This document shows, one piece after another, positions 7,891-16,231 of a stretch of 64,000 bases of DNA. The DNA lies in the NCBI GenBank assembly GCA_016187935.1, contig JACPIU010000010.1, positions 186,001-250,000 on the forward strand, given 5' to 3'. The number at the start of each line of letters is the position of its first letter. Within the stretch, counting starts at the first letter, position 1. Below the pieces are notes generated by a model. The model ran no database searches and was not told where the DNA came from. It saw only the letters and a list, made by a program, of their open reading frames with translations. The translations under genes were made by a program, and so were the position numbers. The DNA comes from Bdellovibrio sp. Lineage in GTDB: Bacteria > Bdellovibrionota > Bacteriovoracia > Bacteriovoracales > Bacteriovoracaceae.

Positions 7891-9909
7891 ATGCTTTTTA
7901 CCCGACTTTTCATGCGTTCGATATTCCTGATCACGGCACTGTTCGAATTGGGTAGCAGTGTCGCTTTGGCCGCTCCAGACCAAGTGAATTGTCCCGATCC
8001 AGAAGCAGGGGTTGAGCTACCGGCGGAATTCACACGATTGGTGGAAGGCCGAATTTATGCAACCGATTGCCCTCTTATCGAGACCTGTCCTGGGAATGGG
8101 AAGAATAAACTATGGGCCCAGGAGAAAGTCGATGCTGATCTGATGCAAGAAGAAATGGCGCGGATCGGGGTTGGGCATGGCCACTCGAAGGTGGCGGTTA
8201 TTGATTCAGGTTTTGATCTCACCACCAATGCCAGATATATGGCCAGTCCTAATCTCAGCGTGAAACCGGGCATTGATGATGCTCTCAGCGATCCTGAAAA
8301 CGATACAGATGGGCATGGTACTGCTGTGGCCTCATTGATAGGTGGTGGGAATGGGATTGGTATTGCCCCTGACGCCAATCTTACGGTGTATGGCATTTCG
8401 GCAAGTGATGCGAATCGTGCCCGAACGACGACCGGCAATGTCTTTAAGAAAAGGATTGATCCCATCAAGCAAGGCATTGAGAAAGCTTGTGCCGAAGGCA
8501 ATGAAGTGATCAATGTTAGTTGGGGCGGGCTATATGATGAGACCGGGGCCATGCAGGATGAACAGGCCGATCCCGATTTTCTTACTCGCCTCGCGGCCCG
8601 CGGTTGTTTAGTCGTCCGTTCGGCCGGCAACATGGGAGTGAGGGTTGACCGGCCTAATGATCCTGATGATGCGTATCTTCGTGTCGAAGCAACTTCACCG
8701 ATTGGTGGGGCGGCGAATTTCTCGGCCAATGGAGAAATCGCAGCACCTGGTACAGGCGTTTTTACCCTAGAAAGCTCGGTCGCCAACTCGGAACGAAAAT
8801 CCACTGCGCGTGAGCGTTGTGAAGGCGATGGCCTGAATAATCCAGGACAATTTGTGAACGGAACAAGTTTTTCTTCTCCGATTGTTGCAGGCATTGCCGC
8901 CCAGGTGATCGGCGTACTGAAGAAAAGTAGTCGTTATGTCGGACTCTCGGGACCTGATCGTATCAAACTCGTCAACCGGATTTTGCGCGCCTCGACGCTG
9001 ACTGATTCGGCGAACGGTTTGCGGGCCCTGATGATCGCTGAGCGCTGGAATGCAAGTACAGAAAGCAGTATTCCAAGCATCGAAGAACTCAAGGCCAGTC
9101 TCAGTAACCCTGAAGATGCCGTTTGTAGTCAGCGCGCAACCATCTGTTCGGCAAGCATTGATTGTAATTCACTCAAAACATGCATCAGTCGGGCACGCAA
9201 AATCGCCGCTCTTTGTGGTTTTTCAGGTGTTGCTCCCGATATTCCGACAACACTCGATCTGATCAAACTAGCACAAGCATCCAATAATCTCGAGCTGGCC
9301 GCAACTCTCTTGAATAAACTGCGCAGCGTACCTGCCTCCAAGCTAAAGGACCTGGCGAAGGCCTCAAAGAAATTCTGGCAGAGTTTCTTCGACGAAGGCC
9401 CTGCTTCTCTCGATTTTGATCTGGTCCGCAAACAGGAATATTATGCTCTCTTTCGCGATATCGTTGGCGTCACAATGCCATTCATCGAAGAGAAGATTCG
9501 TTCAAAGGCGCGTGAGCAAATCTTAAGCACCGATGTCGCCGCTCACCGACCCCAGATCGAGAACTATCGAATCGAGCTTATGCAATCACTCTTCAAGCAC
9601 AAGCTGGCGAATGGACTATTTTACAGAGAAATCGCCTCATCACCCGTGGCAGATTCGCAAACTTTACAGCAAGTTATTTTCGCCGTTCGTGACGCGCAAC
9701 CAAGATTATCTGGAAGCGTCGGCATTCTTAAAAAGGTGATCGCCTCGCCCTCGGCCGATAAAGAGGTGATTGATAATATTCTTTATGCAGTCGAGAGCGG
9801 AAAGCTGCCTCAGGGTGAAGGTACTCAGGTGGTTCGCGCTCTGATTAGATCAGGTAAAGGCTCTCCCGAACAAATTGCCCGTGCCAAGAAACTCGCCTCG
9901 GTGAATTGA
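7891..9909 (+). CDS. Secreted subtilisin-like serine protease (S8) with helical C-terminal region
   Basis: This 672-aa protein has a signal peptide ending near residue 28; the start could also be the Met at position 8. The peptidase S8 triad is present: Asp105 (AVIDSGFD), His142 (DGHGTAV) and Ser326 (GTSFSSP), with oxyanion Asn247 in SAGN. The catalytic domain spans about 95-370. The remaining 300 residues contain four cysteines and then a long, probably all-helical region without a recognised family, perhaps a substrate-binding or attachment module. No obvious SD precedes the ATG. The product is likely an exported degradative protease. Confidence 0.9.
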   Translation: MLFTRLFMRSIFLITALFELGSSVALAAPDQVNCPDPEAGVELPAEFTRLVEGRIYATDCPLIETCPGNGKNKLWAQEKVDADLMQEEMARIGVGHGHSKVAVIDSGFDLTTNARYMASPNLSVKPGIDDALSDPENDTDGHGTAVASLIGGGNGIGIAPDANLTVYGISASDANRARTTTGNVFKKRIDPIKQGIEKACAEGNEVINVSWGGLYDETGAMQDEQADPDFLTRLAARGCLVVRSAGNMGVRVDRPNDPDDAYLRVEATSPIGGAANFSANGEIAAPGTGVFTLESSVANSERKSTARERCEGDGLNNPGQFVNGTSFSSPIVAGIAAQVIGVLKKSSRYVGLSGPDRIKLVNRILRASTLTDSANGLRALMIAERWNASTESSIPSIEELKASLSNPEDAVCSQRATICSASIDCNSLKTCISRARKIAALCGFSGVAPDIPTTLDLIKLAQASNNLELAATLLNKLRSVPASKLKDLAKASKKFWQSFFDEGPASLDFDLVRKQEYYALFRDIVGVTMPFIEEKIRSKAREQILSTDVAAHRPQIENYRIELMQSLFKHKLANGLFYREIASSPVADSQTLQQVIFAVRDAQPRLSGSVGILKKVIASPSADKEVIDNILYAVESGKLPQGEGTQVVRALIRSGKGSPEQIARAKKLASVN

Positions 9910-9945
9910 GTGAGTCCTCCCTCATTGCCTACTAAAATGGGCCGA

Positions 9946-10236
9946 CTATTTCTGCTGTATTTCTGGAATATTAACGATGGCAGGTGATCTGGAAATGCCG
10001 GATTTAGGGTTAGCTTTGACATCTGTAACAGGCAAATTGGCAACAAATTTTTCCATATGCTCGGCCGGTTCTACATCTTCTTCGAGAACAACTGCTGGGC
10101 CTCGGACCAGGGTACACTCAACGCAATCATATCCTTCGGAAGTACTGTCTTTCGACTCATCTGCTGAGTGGCCCAGATCACTCCAAAGGGTGGTGCTAAT
10201 GGCGACCATTAATAGGAACAAAGAAAACCTTTTCAT
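9946..10236 (-). CDS. Small exported protein of unknown function
   Basis: The ATG at 10236 gives a 96-aa protein with a good signal peptide ending near residue 24 (GHSA); an upstream in-frame start at 10296 adds residues that look non-coding. The mature part is short and acidic with a single CVEC cysteine pair and no recognisable domain. It is convergent with the subtilisin gene, 36 bases apart. A function cannot be assigned. Confidence 0.55.
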   Translation of the reverse strand: MKRFSLFLLMVAISTTLWSDLGHSADESKDSTSEGYDCVECTLVRGPAVVLEEDVEPAEHMEKFVANLPVTDVKANPKSGISRSPAIVNIPEIQQK

Positions 10237-10397
10237 GCCTTTTAACCAAGCAATTTTAAGGCCAACAATGAATATTTTAACTGCTTGAAAATACATCTGG
10301 TACTGACATGATAGCGACCAATTAATTGCAACCGATTAAAAATTGATCATGTTCGAGATATACCTTAAAGAGACATCGCACGTTTCTCCGCCGCCGT

Positions 10398-11999
10398 TTA
10401 AGAGGTTTTATGGCGGGCAAAATTGTAAACGATGTTTCGCCCGCTTCCTTTCGATTCAATAATTTTTTCCTCCTGCCACTGTCTGATCCAGGCCTTGGCA
10501 GAAGAAGATCCGATTTGAAACAAATTTTCCACATCGGAACGTTTAAAGACCGGATGTTTGATGGCCAAAATGCTCTGCGGGCCACGACCGATATGATTCA
10601 TAGGCAAAATGATGATACGGTTCTTGGGCAAATCCATGGAGTAGATATTGGCCTGGCATTTTATATCAAACCCTGACTTCCTCAAATTTTTTACAAGTCC
10701 TTTTAAGCGATTTTCACCATCCTCGGGACGATAAAAATCCTGACGATAAATGAAATCAATTAAGGCCCATTTGGATACTCCAATTTCACCGGCCCCCAGA
10801 ATTGATGAGACACATTTCACTTGGAGATCCGTGAGAAGCACAGGATATTGTGAGACCGACTGTTCTGGAAGAACAACGCCTGAATAGAGATCAAAGAGGG
10901 TCCATTTTTCTGACAAAAATTTATGAATAACTTCCGAATAATTCCCGGGGACGATAGTTTCACCATTGATCACCCAGCAATCGTTTTTATTGGGACAATA
11001 TTTCATGTTAAAATGGAGAGTTAATGGAAGTTTCTCGTGAGAGTAGCATTTACCCAGGACATAGCTGACAGGACAAAATGTGATATGGGCACGCGTGGCC
11101 AGTCTTCGTTGAATTGAAACTTCTGTCCCCAGGTTGTATTCGAGCCAATAGTACGTCAGCATTTTTGTATAGGGAGGCATCAGAGGCCACATTTCGGCCT
11201 GGCAACACTGATTGAGATACTTAACTGCCGTCGTGACATCAGACCGCAGGGAATAATAAATTCCCAGAGTGCGATAGAGATAAATATATCTTAAGCTGGA
11301 AGGATTTTTGAGATTCTTTTCGGCTTCACAGGCGTGATAAAAGGCCTTCTCCCACTGTTGCAAATCCATATAGTGAAGAGCGAACCTGAGATGAACCTGA
11401 TCGGAACTCTCATGGCCATTTGCCTGTGCCTCTTGCAACAATTGATTAAGCAACAACTCACAGGCCGGGTAATCATGCAAACCAAAGAGCGCGATAACCT
11501 CATTGATTTTACTGCCCCACCATTCCATTTTATCATCGACTAACGTTTCAGAGGCGTTTTGGGCCGCAATCAAAGCACTTTTGAAATCCTCCATAGTCAA
11601 GTAGAGGTCGGTCAAATAACGCCAGTAAAAAGGCGTGATGGAGAGGGGGGCCTTATTCCGTCTCTTTGCTTCGGAGGTAAGATTGGTGAAAATACGTTCT
11701 GCTAAAAAACGCGCACCATTGTTTTGAAGCATATAGGCCAAACGAAACTGCAATGCCAATTGATCATCAGAGACATTCTGCAATTCAGCAGGAGCAAGTT
11801 CTGGCCCCAAAATTTGCAGAGCACGATCGAGTTCTGAAAGTGTGCGATAGATTTCCGAAATGGTGATGGCATCCCAAGGTTCAACCGCATTGGCCTTTAG
11901 GAACTTTGCCAGCAGAGTTCGTCCTTCTTTCGGCTTACCACCCTTGATGATGTCCCTAATTTTGATCAGTGTTGGATTGCTTTTCAGATTTTCTCCCAA
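10398..11999 (-). CDS. TPR-repeat protein with two C-terminal winged-helix domains (probable regulator)
   Basis: This is a 533-aa cytoplasmic protein without a signal peptide. Residues about 20-320 are helical and TPR-like, with repeated pairs such as EIYRTLSELDRALQ and LGIYYSLRSDVTTAVKYL. Residues 385-460 resemble an OmpR-type winged helix: LTDLQ, then VSKWALIDFIY, then RLKGLVKNLRK, with a strand ending in a Y-x-M turn. Residues about 480-530 look like a second winged helix, with RSDVENLFQIG and SAKAWI. The start is TTG; no ATG with a better SD is in frame, so the exact start is unsure. It is divergent from the TIR gene with 196 bases between, so it may control it (inference). Confidence 0.7.
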   Translation of the reverse strand: MGENLKSNPTLIKIRDIIKGGKPKEGRTLLAKFLKANAVEPWDAITISEIYRTLSELDRALQILGPELAPAELQNVSDDQLALQFRLAYMLQNNGARFLAERIFTNLTSEAKRRNKAPLSITPFYWRYLTDLYLTMEDFKSALIAAQNASETLVDDKMEWWGSKINEVIALFGLHDYPACELLLNQLLQEAQANGHESSDQVHLRFALHYMDLQQWEKAFYHACEAEKNLKNPSSLRYIYLYRTLGIYYSLRSDVTTAVKYLNQCCQAEMWPLMPPYTKMLTYYWLEYNLGTEVSIQRRLATRAHITFCPVSYVLGKCYSHEKLPLTLHFNMKYCPNKNDCWVINGETIVPGNYSEVIHKFLSEKWTLFDLYSGVVLPEQSVSQYPVLLTDLQVKCVSSILGAGEIGVSKWALIDFIYRQDFYRPEDGENRLKGLVKNLRKSGFDIKCQANIYSMDLPKNRIIILPMNHIGRGPQSILAIKHPVFKRSDVENLFQIGSSSAKAWIRQWQEEKIIESKGSGRNIVYNFARHKTS

Positions 12000-12047
12000 A
12001 CAGTATTCATCTTGTTGAATTTATAGATTATATCGAGAATCAGAAAA

Positions 12048-12075
12048 ATCGGGCATTTTTTCTTGCTAAATTCGC
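12048..12075 (+). repeat. 28-bp direct repeat, left copy
   Basis: These 28 bases are identical to 14681-14708, beginning ATCGGGCATTTTTTC and ending GCTAAATTCGC. The left copy lies in the divergent region between the TPR regulator and the TIR gene. It lacks the left half of the hairpin that precedes the right copy. The two copies bracket the TIR gene and the toxin-antitoxin pair. Confidence 0.85.
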
Positions 12076-12195
12076 AACCCCCTTTCCGGCCTGTATGAGT
12101 TAGAAGCGGACTTCGCCCATGACGATGATTGAAACTCTTACCATTTTATGGAACTATATGTTCACCAAGAGACTCAGAACTTTTCAGGACCTTAG

Positions 12196-13557
12196 ATGGA
12201 CGGTCGTATAATTTTTATTAGTCACTCCAGTAAAGACGCCGAGTGGGCACAGGAAATTCTCGCGGGTCTGGAAAAGAAAAACCTGCCTTGTTGGATTGCC
12301 CCCAGGGATGTTCCGGCGGGAGCTAATTACGCCAGCGTGATTTTACAAGCTCTCACGACTGCCAGGGCCATCGTTCTCCTGCTTACCGAGGAAAGTAATC
12401 AGAGCGTGCAAGTTGCCCGCGAAGTGGATCGGGCGATCAACGCCAAAATTCCCATCATTCCTCTTCGAAAGGCCGAGTTCCCGCTTGCCCCGGCAATGGA
12501 ATATTACCTGTGTAATTGCCAGTGGATTGATGTTAGTAAATGCTCACCCGAGTCCACCATTAAGCAGATTGAGCTGGCGTTACAGAGTGAATTGACAACG
12601 GCGGCGTCTTTGCCAAAACGCACTCGTGGTCCTCTGCTTCGTTGGTGGAATGTACTTGCCATCATCTTCCTTTTTCTCTTAGTTGGACTGACTCTTCTGA
12701 GACAAAAAGGGATAATTGATTTCGGCCATCCACGGCTGGACAAGCTAAATCAAGCGAACCTGCAAGCAATGAGCGATAAAGAGCTTCATAATATGCAGCT
12801 AGATATTCTGGCCAGACGGGGTTTTGTCTTCAGTGATCCCGCCGAGGTTAAGTACATTGAAAAATTTTGGTGGTACCGCCCCCTCAAAAGAGAGGGGACT
12901 TCTGATGAAAACAACACCTATATTAAAAATAAAATTTTGACTCAATTCGAAAAAACAAATTTAAAAATACTTGAGCAACTCCGACGCGATAGAATTATGG
13001 AGCAATTAAGCGAAGGTAATCTGGAATCCACCTTCCCAGATCAAAAAATTGCATTGTATTTTTGCAAACAACGGGACGTATCCGAGATCAACAACTTCAT
13101 TACTTTGGTGCAAGATACAATGCAAAATATTCTGATTGAAAAGAATCATGTGATGTTTAACGTCAATATCGCCAAATGTAATAATGAGCGGAACTGGAAA
13201 GGGGTGAACAAATTTGCCCGCAAAAATGATACCACCTACGCTATTGGCCTTGTGCTGGAAGAACGCTCAGGGCCGTGGAATATTGTGATCAATCCCGTGG
13301 GGGCTGAAACTATTTTGGATGCGACCTTCGCAACACGCTTTAAGGCCTCTTTTCCTGCGGACGATGGAGCCGTGACCATTTCCCGACCAGTTGGAAGTAC
13401 GAGTGATGTCTCAGGAGTCTACATGCTAACAGTGTCAGGTCCATTGAATGATACGACTTCAGTGAATATTTTCGCAGATCATCTTGCGACCCAGTTGGCA
13501 ACCACCCTGCTTGAGATGCTCGCGCTCGCGAAAGATAAAAGCACGAAGACAAAATAA
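12196..13557 (+). CDS. Membrane-anchored TIR-YARHG domain protein
   Basis: This 453-aa protein starts with a bacterial TIR domain (residues 3-130): IIFISHSSKD, the BB-loop-like PCWIAPRDVPAG, and Glu76 in VAREVDRA, which aligns with the catalytic glutamate of TIR NADases. A basic stretch KRTRGPLLRWW precedes one hydrophobic span (about 152-168), so TIR is predicted cytoplasmic and the rest extracytoplasmic. Residues about 185-255 match the YARHG domain: LHNMQLDILARRGFVF and WWYRPL. The last 190 residues are unrecognised. A weak SD, AGGAC, lies before the ATG. It probably senses something outside the membrane and acts on NAD or assembles partners inside; this is inference. Confidence 0.85.
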   Translation: MDGRIIFISHSSKDAEWAQEILAGLEKKNLPCWIAPRDVPAGANYASVILQALTTARAIVLLLTEESNQSVQVAREVDRAINAKIPIIPLRKAEFPLAPAMEYYLCNCQWIDVSKCSPESTIKQIELALQSELTTAASLPKRTRGPLLRWWNVLAIIFLFLLVGLTLLRQKGIIDFGHPRLDKLNQANLQAMSDKELHNMQLDILARRGFVFSDPAEVKYIEKFWWYRPLKREGTSDENNTYIKNKILTQFEKTNLKILEQLRRDRIMEQLSEGNLESTFPDQKIALYFCKQRDVSEINNFITLVQDTMQNILIEKNHVMFNVNIAKCNNERNWKGVNKFARKNDTTYAIGLVLEERSGPWNIVINPVGAETILDATFATRFKASFPADDGAVTISRPVGSTSDVSGVYMLTVSGPLNDTTSVNIFADHLATQLATTLLEMLALAKDKSTKTK

Positions 13558-13711
13558 GGCAGGCCCAGCGTGGCATCCGAAGGAGATAGATGCCGCCGTA
13601 ATCCATGATCGGGCAATAAATTCGTCCGTATAGTATTTGCGATTTCATCGCACACCTTGAGAAATATTGGTCCGATTGCCGGCAGTTGTGCCGTTATCTC
13701 TCTATCGATGT

Positions 13712-13750
13712 TTGACGAAAGGAGCTATATTGGTGTAAAATTACCAATAT
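13712..13750 (+). promoter_or_regulatory. Promoter overlapping a perfect palindrome at the toxin-antitoxin start codon
   Basis: TTGACG (13712-13717) and TAAAAT (13736-13741) form a sigma70-like promoter with an 18-base spacer. An inverted repeat with 8-base arms, ATATTGGT and ACCAATAT (13727-13734 and 13743-13750, 8-base loop), encloses the -10 box and reaches into the ATG at 13749. The expected transcription start falls on or next to that ATG, so the message would be nearly leaderless. The palindrome is the natural operator for autorepression by the downstream HTH antitoxin. Confidence 0.5.
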
Positions 13751-14039
13751 GAAGGCAACCTTGGTTCGCCACGAAAAATTTATTGTACGTCGCCGTTATC
13801 TAATTGAGATTTCCGTTTATCAGGTTGCTCGGTCGAGTCATTATAAAGACGGACTTAAGTGGGGCCTTATTTGCGTGGATCGCATTAGTGGCAAGAAGGT
13901 GTTGATGGACAACCATCAACCCAAGAGTCCACACATTCATATTGATGATGACGAAATGCCATATGATTTTAGAGGACTTGATAGGTTAGTTAACGATTTT
14001 AGACAGCTCATTGTGGAGCACATGGGAGTTCAAATATGA
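13749..14039 (+). CDS. TumE-family (DUF6516) toxin
   Basis: This 96-aa protein opens with KATLVRHEKFI and ends with HIDDDEMPYDFRGLDRLVNDF, the arrangement of the DUF6516/TumE toxin family: central H-Y-K-D-G-L-K-W strand, a DNHQ motif, a H-I-H pair and a Y-x-F-x3-x-x-L-x-x-DF end. The family is known as the toxin half of type II modules in which the toxin gene comes first. The stop overlaps the start of the next gene by ATGA. There is no SD at normal spacing, in line with the near-leaderless promoter upstream. It presumably targets a core process; the exact target is not visible from the sequence. Confidence 0.75.
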   Translation: MKATLVRHEKFIVRRRYLIEISVYQVARSSHYKDGLKWGLICVDRISGKKVLMDNHQPKSPHIHIDDDEMPYDFRGLDRLVNDFRQLIVEHMGVQI

Positions 14040-14404
14040 AAAAGCTTGTAGTCTCCTGCAAGACGGCAGATCAGGTTTTTGAAGATTTCAAGAAAGCGGC
14101 CAGTCGTGTGCGCAGGGGAAAGTTTCGCGGTGAGACCGAATATGAAGTCAGCTTTGATAATAAGGCAGACTTTAATCGGTTTGTAAAAAATATTCCCGTG
14201 CTCTCAGCTATTATCATTTTCCGACCTCGCTCAGTTTATGAACTTGCCAAGCTTACAGATGCTGATGTCTCTAATCTCAATAAAGTTATTCAGTTCTTTG
14301 AGGAGATTGGGGTTATTCGCATTAAGACAAGTAGTGTCGGGGGCCGCACTGTCAAATGTCCTCACGTCGAATATGATGAAGTTACCTTTCGACTCGCGGC
14401 CTGA
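14036..14404 (+). CDS. TumA-type antitoxin / winged-helix DNA-binding protein
   Basis: This 122-aa protein is translationally coupled to the toxin (ATGA overlap). Residues about 60-115 form a MarR-like winged helix of the HVO_A0114/TumA type: RPRSVYELAKLTDADVSNLNKVIQFFEEIGVI, followed by a wing and the terminal VEYDEVTFRL. The N-terminal half is basic and may wrap the toxin. Antitoxins of this class usually repress their own promoter; the palindrome over the start codon of the toxin gene is a fitting site. Confidence 0.75.
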   Translation: MKKLVVSCKTADQVFEDFKKAASRVRRGKFRGETEYEVSFDNKADFNRFVKNIPVLSAIIIFRPRSVYELAKLTDADVSNLNKVIQFFEEIGVIRIKTSSVGGRTVKCPHVEYDEVTFRLAA

Positions 14405-14540
14405 ATCGCGGTTGGGCTTTGTGCTAATCGAGCTAGAAGCCATGGAAGGTGCGCTGTCGAGCACCGACGAATTATTGACTTAGGCCACCAGCAATTTGCT
14501 CCTATATTAAGAGGAGTCCAAAAGTAAAACCAGTTCTGCC

Positions 14541-14575
14541 TTTTTATTTTCCTAAATTTGCGCCCCCTCTCAGAC
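14541..14575 (+). repeat. Degenerate third copy of the repeat element
   Basis: CCTAAATTTGCG followed by CCCCCT and CC matches 12065-12087 (GCTAAATTCGCAA, CCCCCT, CC) with a one-base gap and a few substitutions. This suggests that a longer segment upstream of the TIR gene was duplicated and later diverged. Confidence 0.4.
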
Positions 14576-14670
14576 CACTACGGTCTTCGATGGAGCACGA
14601 GATAACTCAGCACCGTTTTATGAACAGCAAATTGAACAGAAAAACGGGATTTCTGAACAACATGGAATTT

Positions 14671-14694
14671 CCCGATAAATATCGGGCATTTTTT
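14671..14694 (+). terminator. Rho-independent terminator
   Basis: CCCGAT, loop AAAT, ATCGGG, then CATTTTTT gives a perfect 6-base-pair stem with a T-run on the + strand. It would end transcripts from the toxin-antitoxin region before the gene at 14756. Its right half is part of the 28-base repeat. Confidence 0.75.
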
Positions 14695-14708
14695 CTTGCT
14701 AAATTCGC
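14681..14708 (+). repeat. 28-bp direct repeat, right copy
   Basis: It is identical over 28 bases to 12048-12075, with the copies 2633 bases apart in the same orientation. Here it overlaps the right arm and T-run of a terminator hairpin. Confidence 0.85.
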
Positions 14709-14755
14709 CAAAGCGCATGCGGCATACTGATCTTAACTAGAAATCGGGAGGCCAG

Positions 14756-15535
14756 ATGAAAACGACAATGGGGTTATTGCTTATCATACTTGGGTGGCAG
14801 TCAGCTTGGGCAGAGGTCATTGATATCCTTTTACCTGAAAGTGAAGTTTTTAAGGCCTATGATAAGTGCCTGATCGAACAAAGTGATCTATGGGACAAAA
14901 TGATGAGAAATGTGGTCTACCCCTATTACGAAAGTGAAATGGGGATTCGAAGAGTTGAAGAGGCAAACTTTCATGCCGGTTTTGACGCCGTTGTTTATAA
15001 TGTTATTGGTGCCGATGACAATGACAAGATTGAACTGAGCTTTGGTGCGCATAATGGCACGCTAGCCATGCGCTTGCTTGAAAGAGATGAGAGGTCAGGG
15101 ACTTTTATGCCCAAGAAAATAATCGGCTTGCAAGATGTTTACCTGCCTTTTTTCAAGTTTTACGCAGAAGAAACAAATTACGAAATTGTCACGCATCTCG
15201 GTGAAAGAAGTGAGCATCAAATTAGATTGGCCACCCGCCTTCGTCTTTTTCCCTCTATCACCAACGCTCCGGCCGCCTTCATTAATGCCAAAACAGGACT
15301 CCCGGTCTTGGATCGTGAAGGAAATCCCCTTCAGCTTGATAGTGTTAAGTTTGCGGACTGTCTGAGGCAAGAAGTGAGCAAAAGTTCCTTGCAATATGCT
15401 GTTACAGACCTGAACCATCTCAACAGAGAACGGGCCGATTATATAAAACGCATGGCCAAAGAATCCAGAGATACCGGAATCGTTTTTCGAGGTCAAAGTT
15501 TGAGTTCCACTGGAATGAGATCCATTGATCGCTAA
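14756..15535 (+). CDS. Exported protein of unknown function
   Basis: This 259-aa protein has a signal peptide cleaved near residue 19 (SAWA). SD GGGAGG lies 4 bases before the ATG. The mature protein contains just two cysteines (KCL near residue 42 and DCL near residue 209), which could form a disulfide. I recognise no domain. Its stop overlaps the convergent ferredoxin gene by 4 bases. Confidence 0.75.
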   Translation: MKTTMGLLLIILGWQSAWAEVIDILLPESEVFKAYDKCLIEQSDLWDKMMRNVVYPYYESEMGIRRVEEANFHAGFDAVVYNVIGADDNDKIELSFGAHNGTLAMRLLERDERSGTFMPKKIIGLQDVYLPFFKFYAEETNYEIVTHLGERSEHQIRLATRLRLFPSITNAPAAFINAKTGLPVLDREGNPLQLDSVKFADCLRQEVSKSSLQYAVTDLNHLNRERADYIKRMAKESRDTGIVFRGQSLSSTGMRSIDR

Positions 15536-16062
15536 TTGACCATCTGGATGCAAGCTTCGGGGCAGACCTCGACACAGAGACCGCAGCCATAACAGTTGTC
15601 TTGAGCGATCATAAGTTCGCCGGAATTCATTGTTCTTGCTTTGAAGTAGCAAACATCCACGCAAAGGCCACAATGAGAACAATCATCCATATTGGTATCT
15701 TCTTTTAAATCACCCTTATCACAAATTTCATTGTGATTTAAAAAATAGCCGCAGCAATCATTACAGCAAAAACAGATTCCTTCGGTTTTTGTTTTGCTTT
15801 TCATATCCCTGAAGGGCCTTGCGACAAGATTTGCTTTTATCGCTTCCTGGATGATGGTTTGAACTTCTTTGATGCCAATTTCTCTTAAGCTCTTATTTTC
15901 CTTCATAAATGTCGGAGTAAATTGAAGGCAGACGTCCATTCGTGATTGCGCGCACTTGCCTTTTTCTAACCTGCATCCGCAATCAACAACATAGTATTGT
16001 TTCTGCTCGTTTATTAATTTTTCTGCTTGATCGATTGTGCAAACGTAATGTAATTCGGCCAT
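15532..16062 (-). CDS. Cysteine-rich 2[4Fe-4S] ferredoxin-type protein
   Basis: This 176-aa cytoplasmic protein ends with two ferredoxin cluster motifs: CSHCGLCVDVC (about 130-140) and CYGCGLCVEVCPE (about 159-171). The first lacks the usual proline after the last Cys. The N-terminal 110 residues hold more cysteines (DCGCR, KGKC, DVCL, CFCCNDCCG), a pattern seen in a family of 4Fe-4S proteins that may bind further clusters. SD GGAG lies before the ATG. It probably carries electrons for a reductase; no partner oxidoreductase is adjacent. It is divergent from the exported protein gene at 16232. Confidence 0.85.
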   Translation of the reverse strand: MAELHYVCTIDQAEKLINEQKQYYVVDCGCRLEKGKCAQSRMDVCLQFTPTFMKENKSLREIGIKEVQTIIQEAIKANLVARPFRDMKSKTKTEGICFCCNDCCGYFLNHNEICDKGDLKEDTNMDDCSHCGLCVDVCYFKARTMNSGELMIAQDNCYGCGLCVEVCPEACIQMVN

Positions 16063-16106
16063 AGGTACTCCAATTTAGATAAAATTATAGCTAGATAGGC
16101 GATGTC

Positions 16107-16121
16107 ATAAGTAATGCTTAT
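16107..16121. promoter_or_regulatory. Small palindrome ATAAG-N5-CTTAT in a divergent intergenic region
   Basis: Five-base arms with a 5-base spacer lie 45 bases upstream of the ferredoxin start and 111 bases upstream of the divergent gene. The site could bind a dimeric regulator, but arms this short also occur by chance. Confidence 0.2.
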
Positions 16122-16231
16122 AGTCCTCCATTGCAATAAATAATTTCATTTTTCTCAAAATTGCGATTAGAAGGGCGCAACTTTAAATCGCTGTGAATAA
16201 TAACAGCTTTAATACTAATTTTGGAGGATTT

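Larger units (their letters stand above)
14405..14755. other. Intergenic region downstream of the toxin-antitoxin pair
   Basis: This 351-base stretch has no convincing gene. A short open frame runs on from the antitoxin end to about 14483 in another frame (IELEAMEGAL) and may be a gene remnant. Positions 14541-14575 (TTTTTATTTTCCTAAATTTG onward) are a diverged copy of 12056-12087, and the similarity resumes weakly near 14610 (ACCGTTTTATG versus ACCATTTTATG upstream of the TIR gene). A hairpin terminator and the second exact 28-base repeat follow. Confidence 0.6.

Noticed and set aside
12048-14708. Repeats considered as a CRISPR array
   Set aside because: Only two exact copies 2.6 kb apart, with genes between them and no spacer pattern or cas genes.
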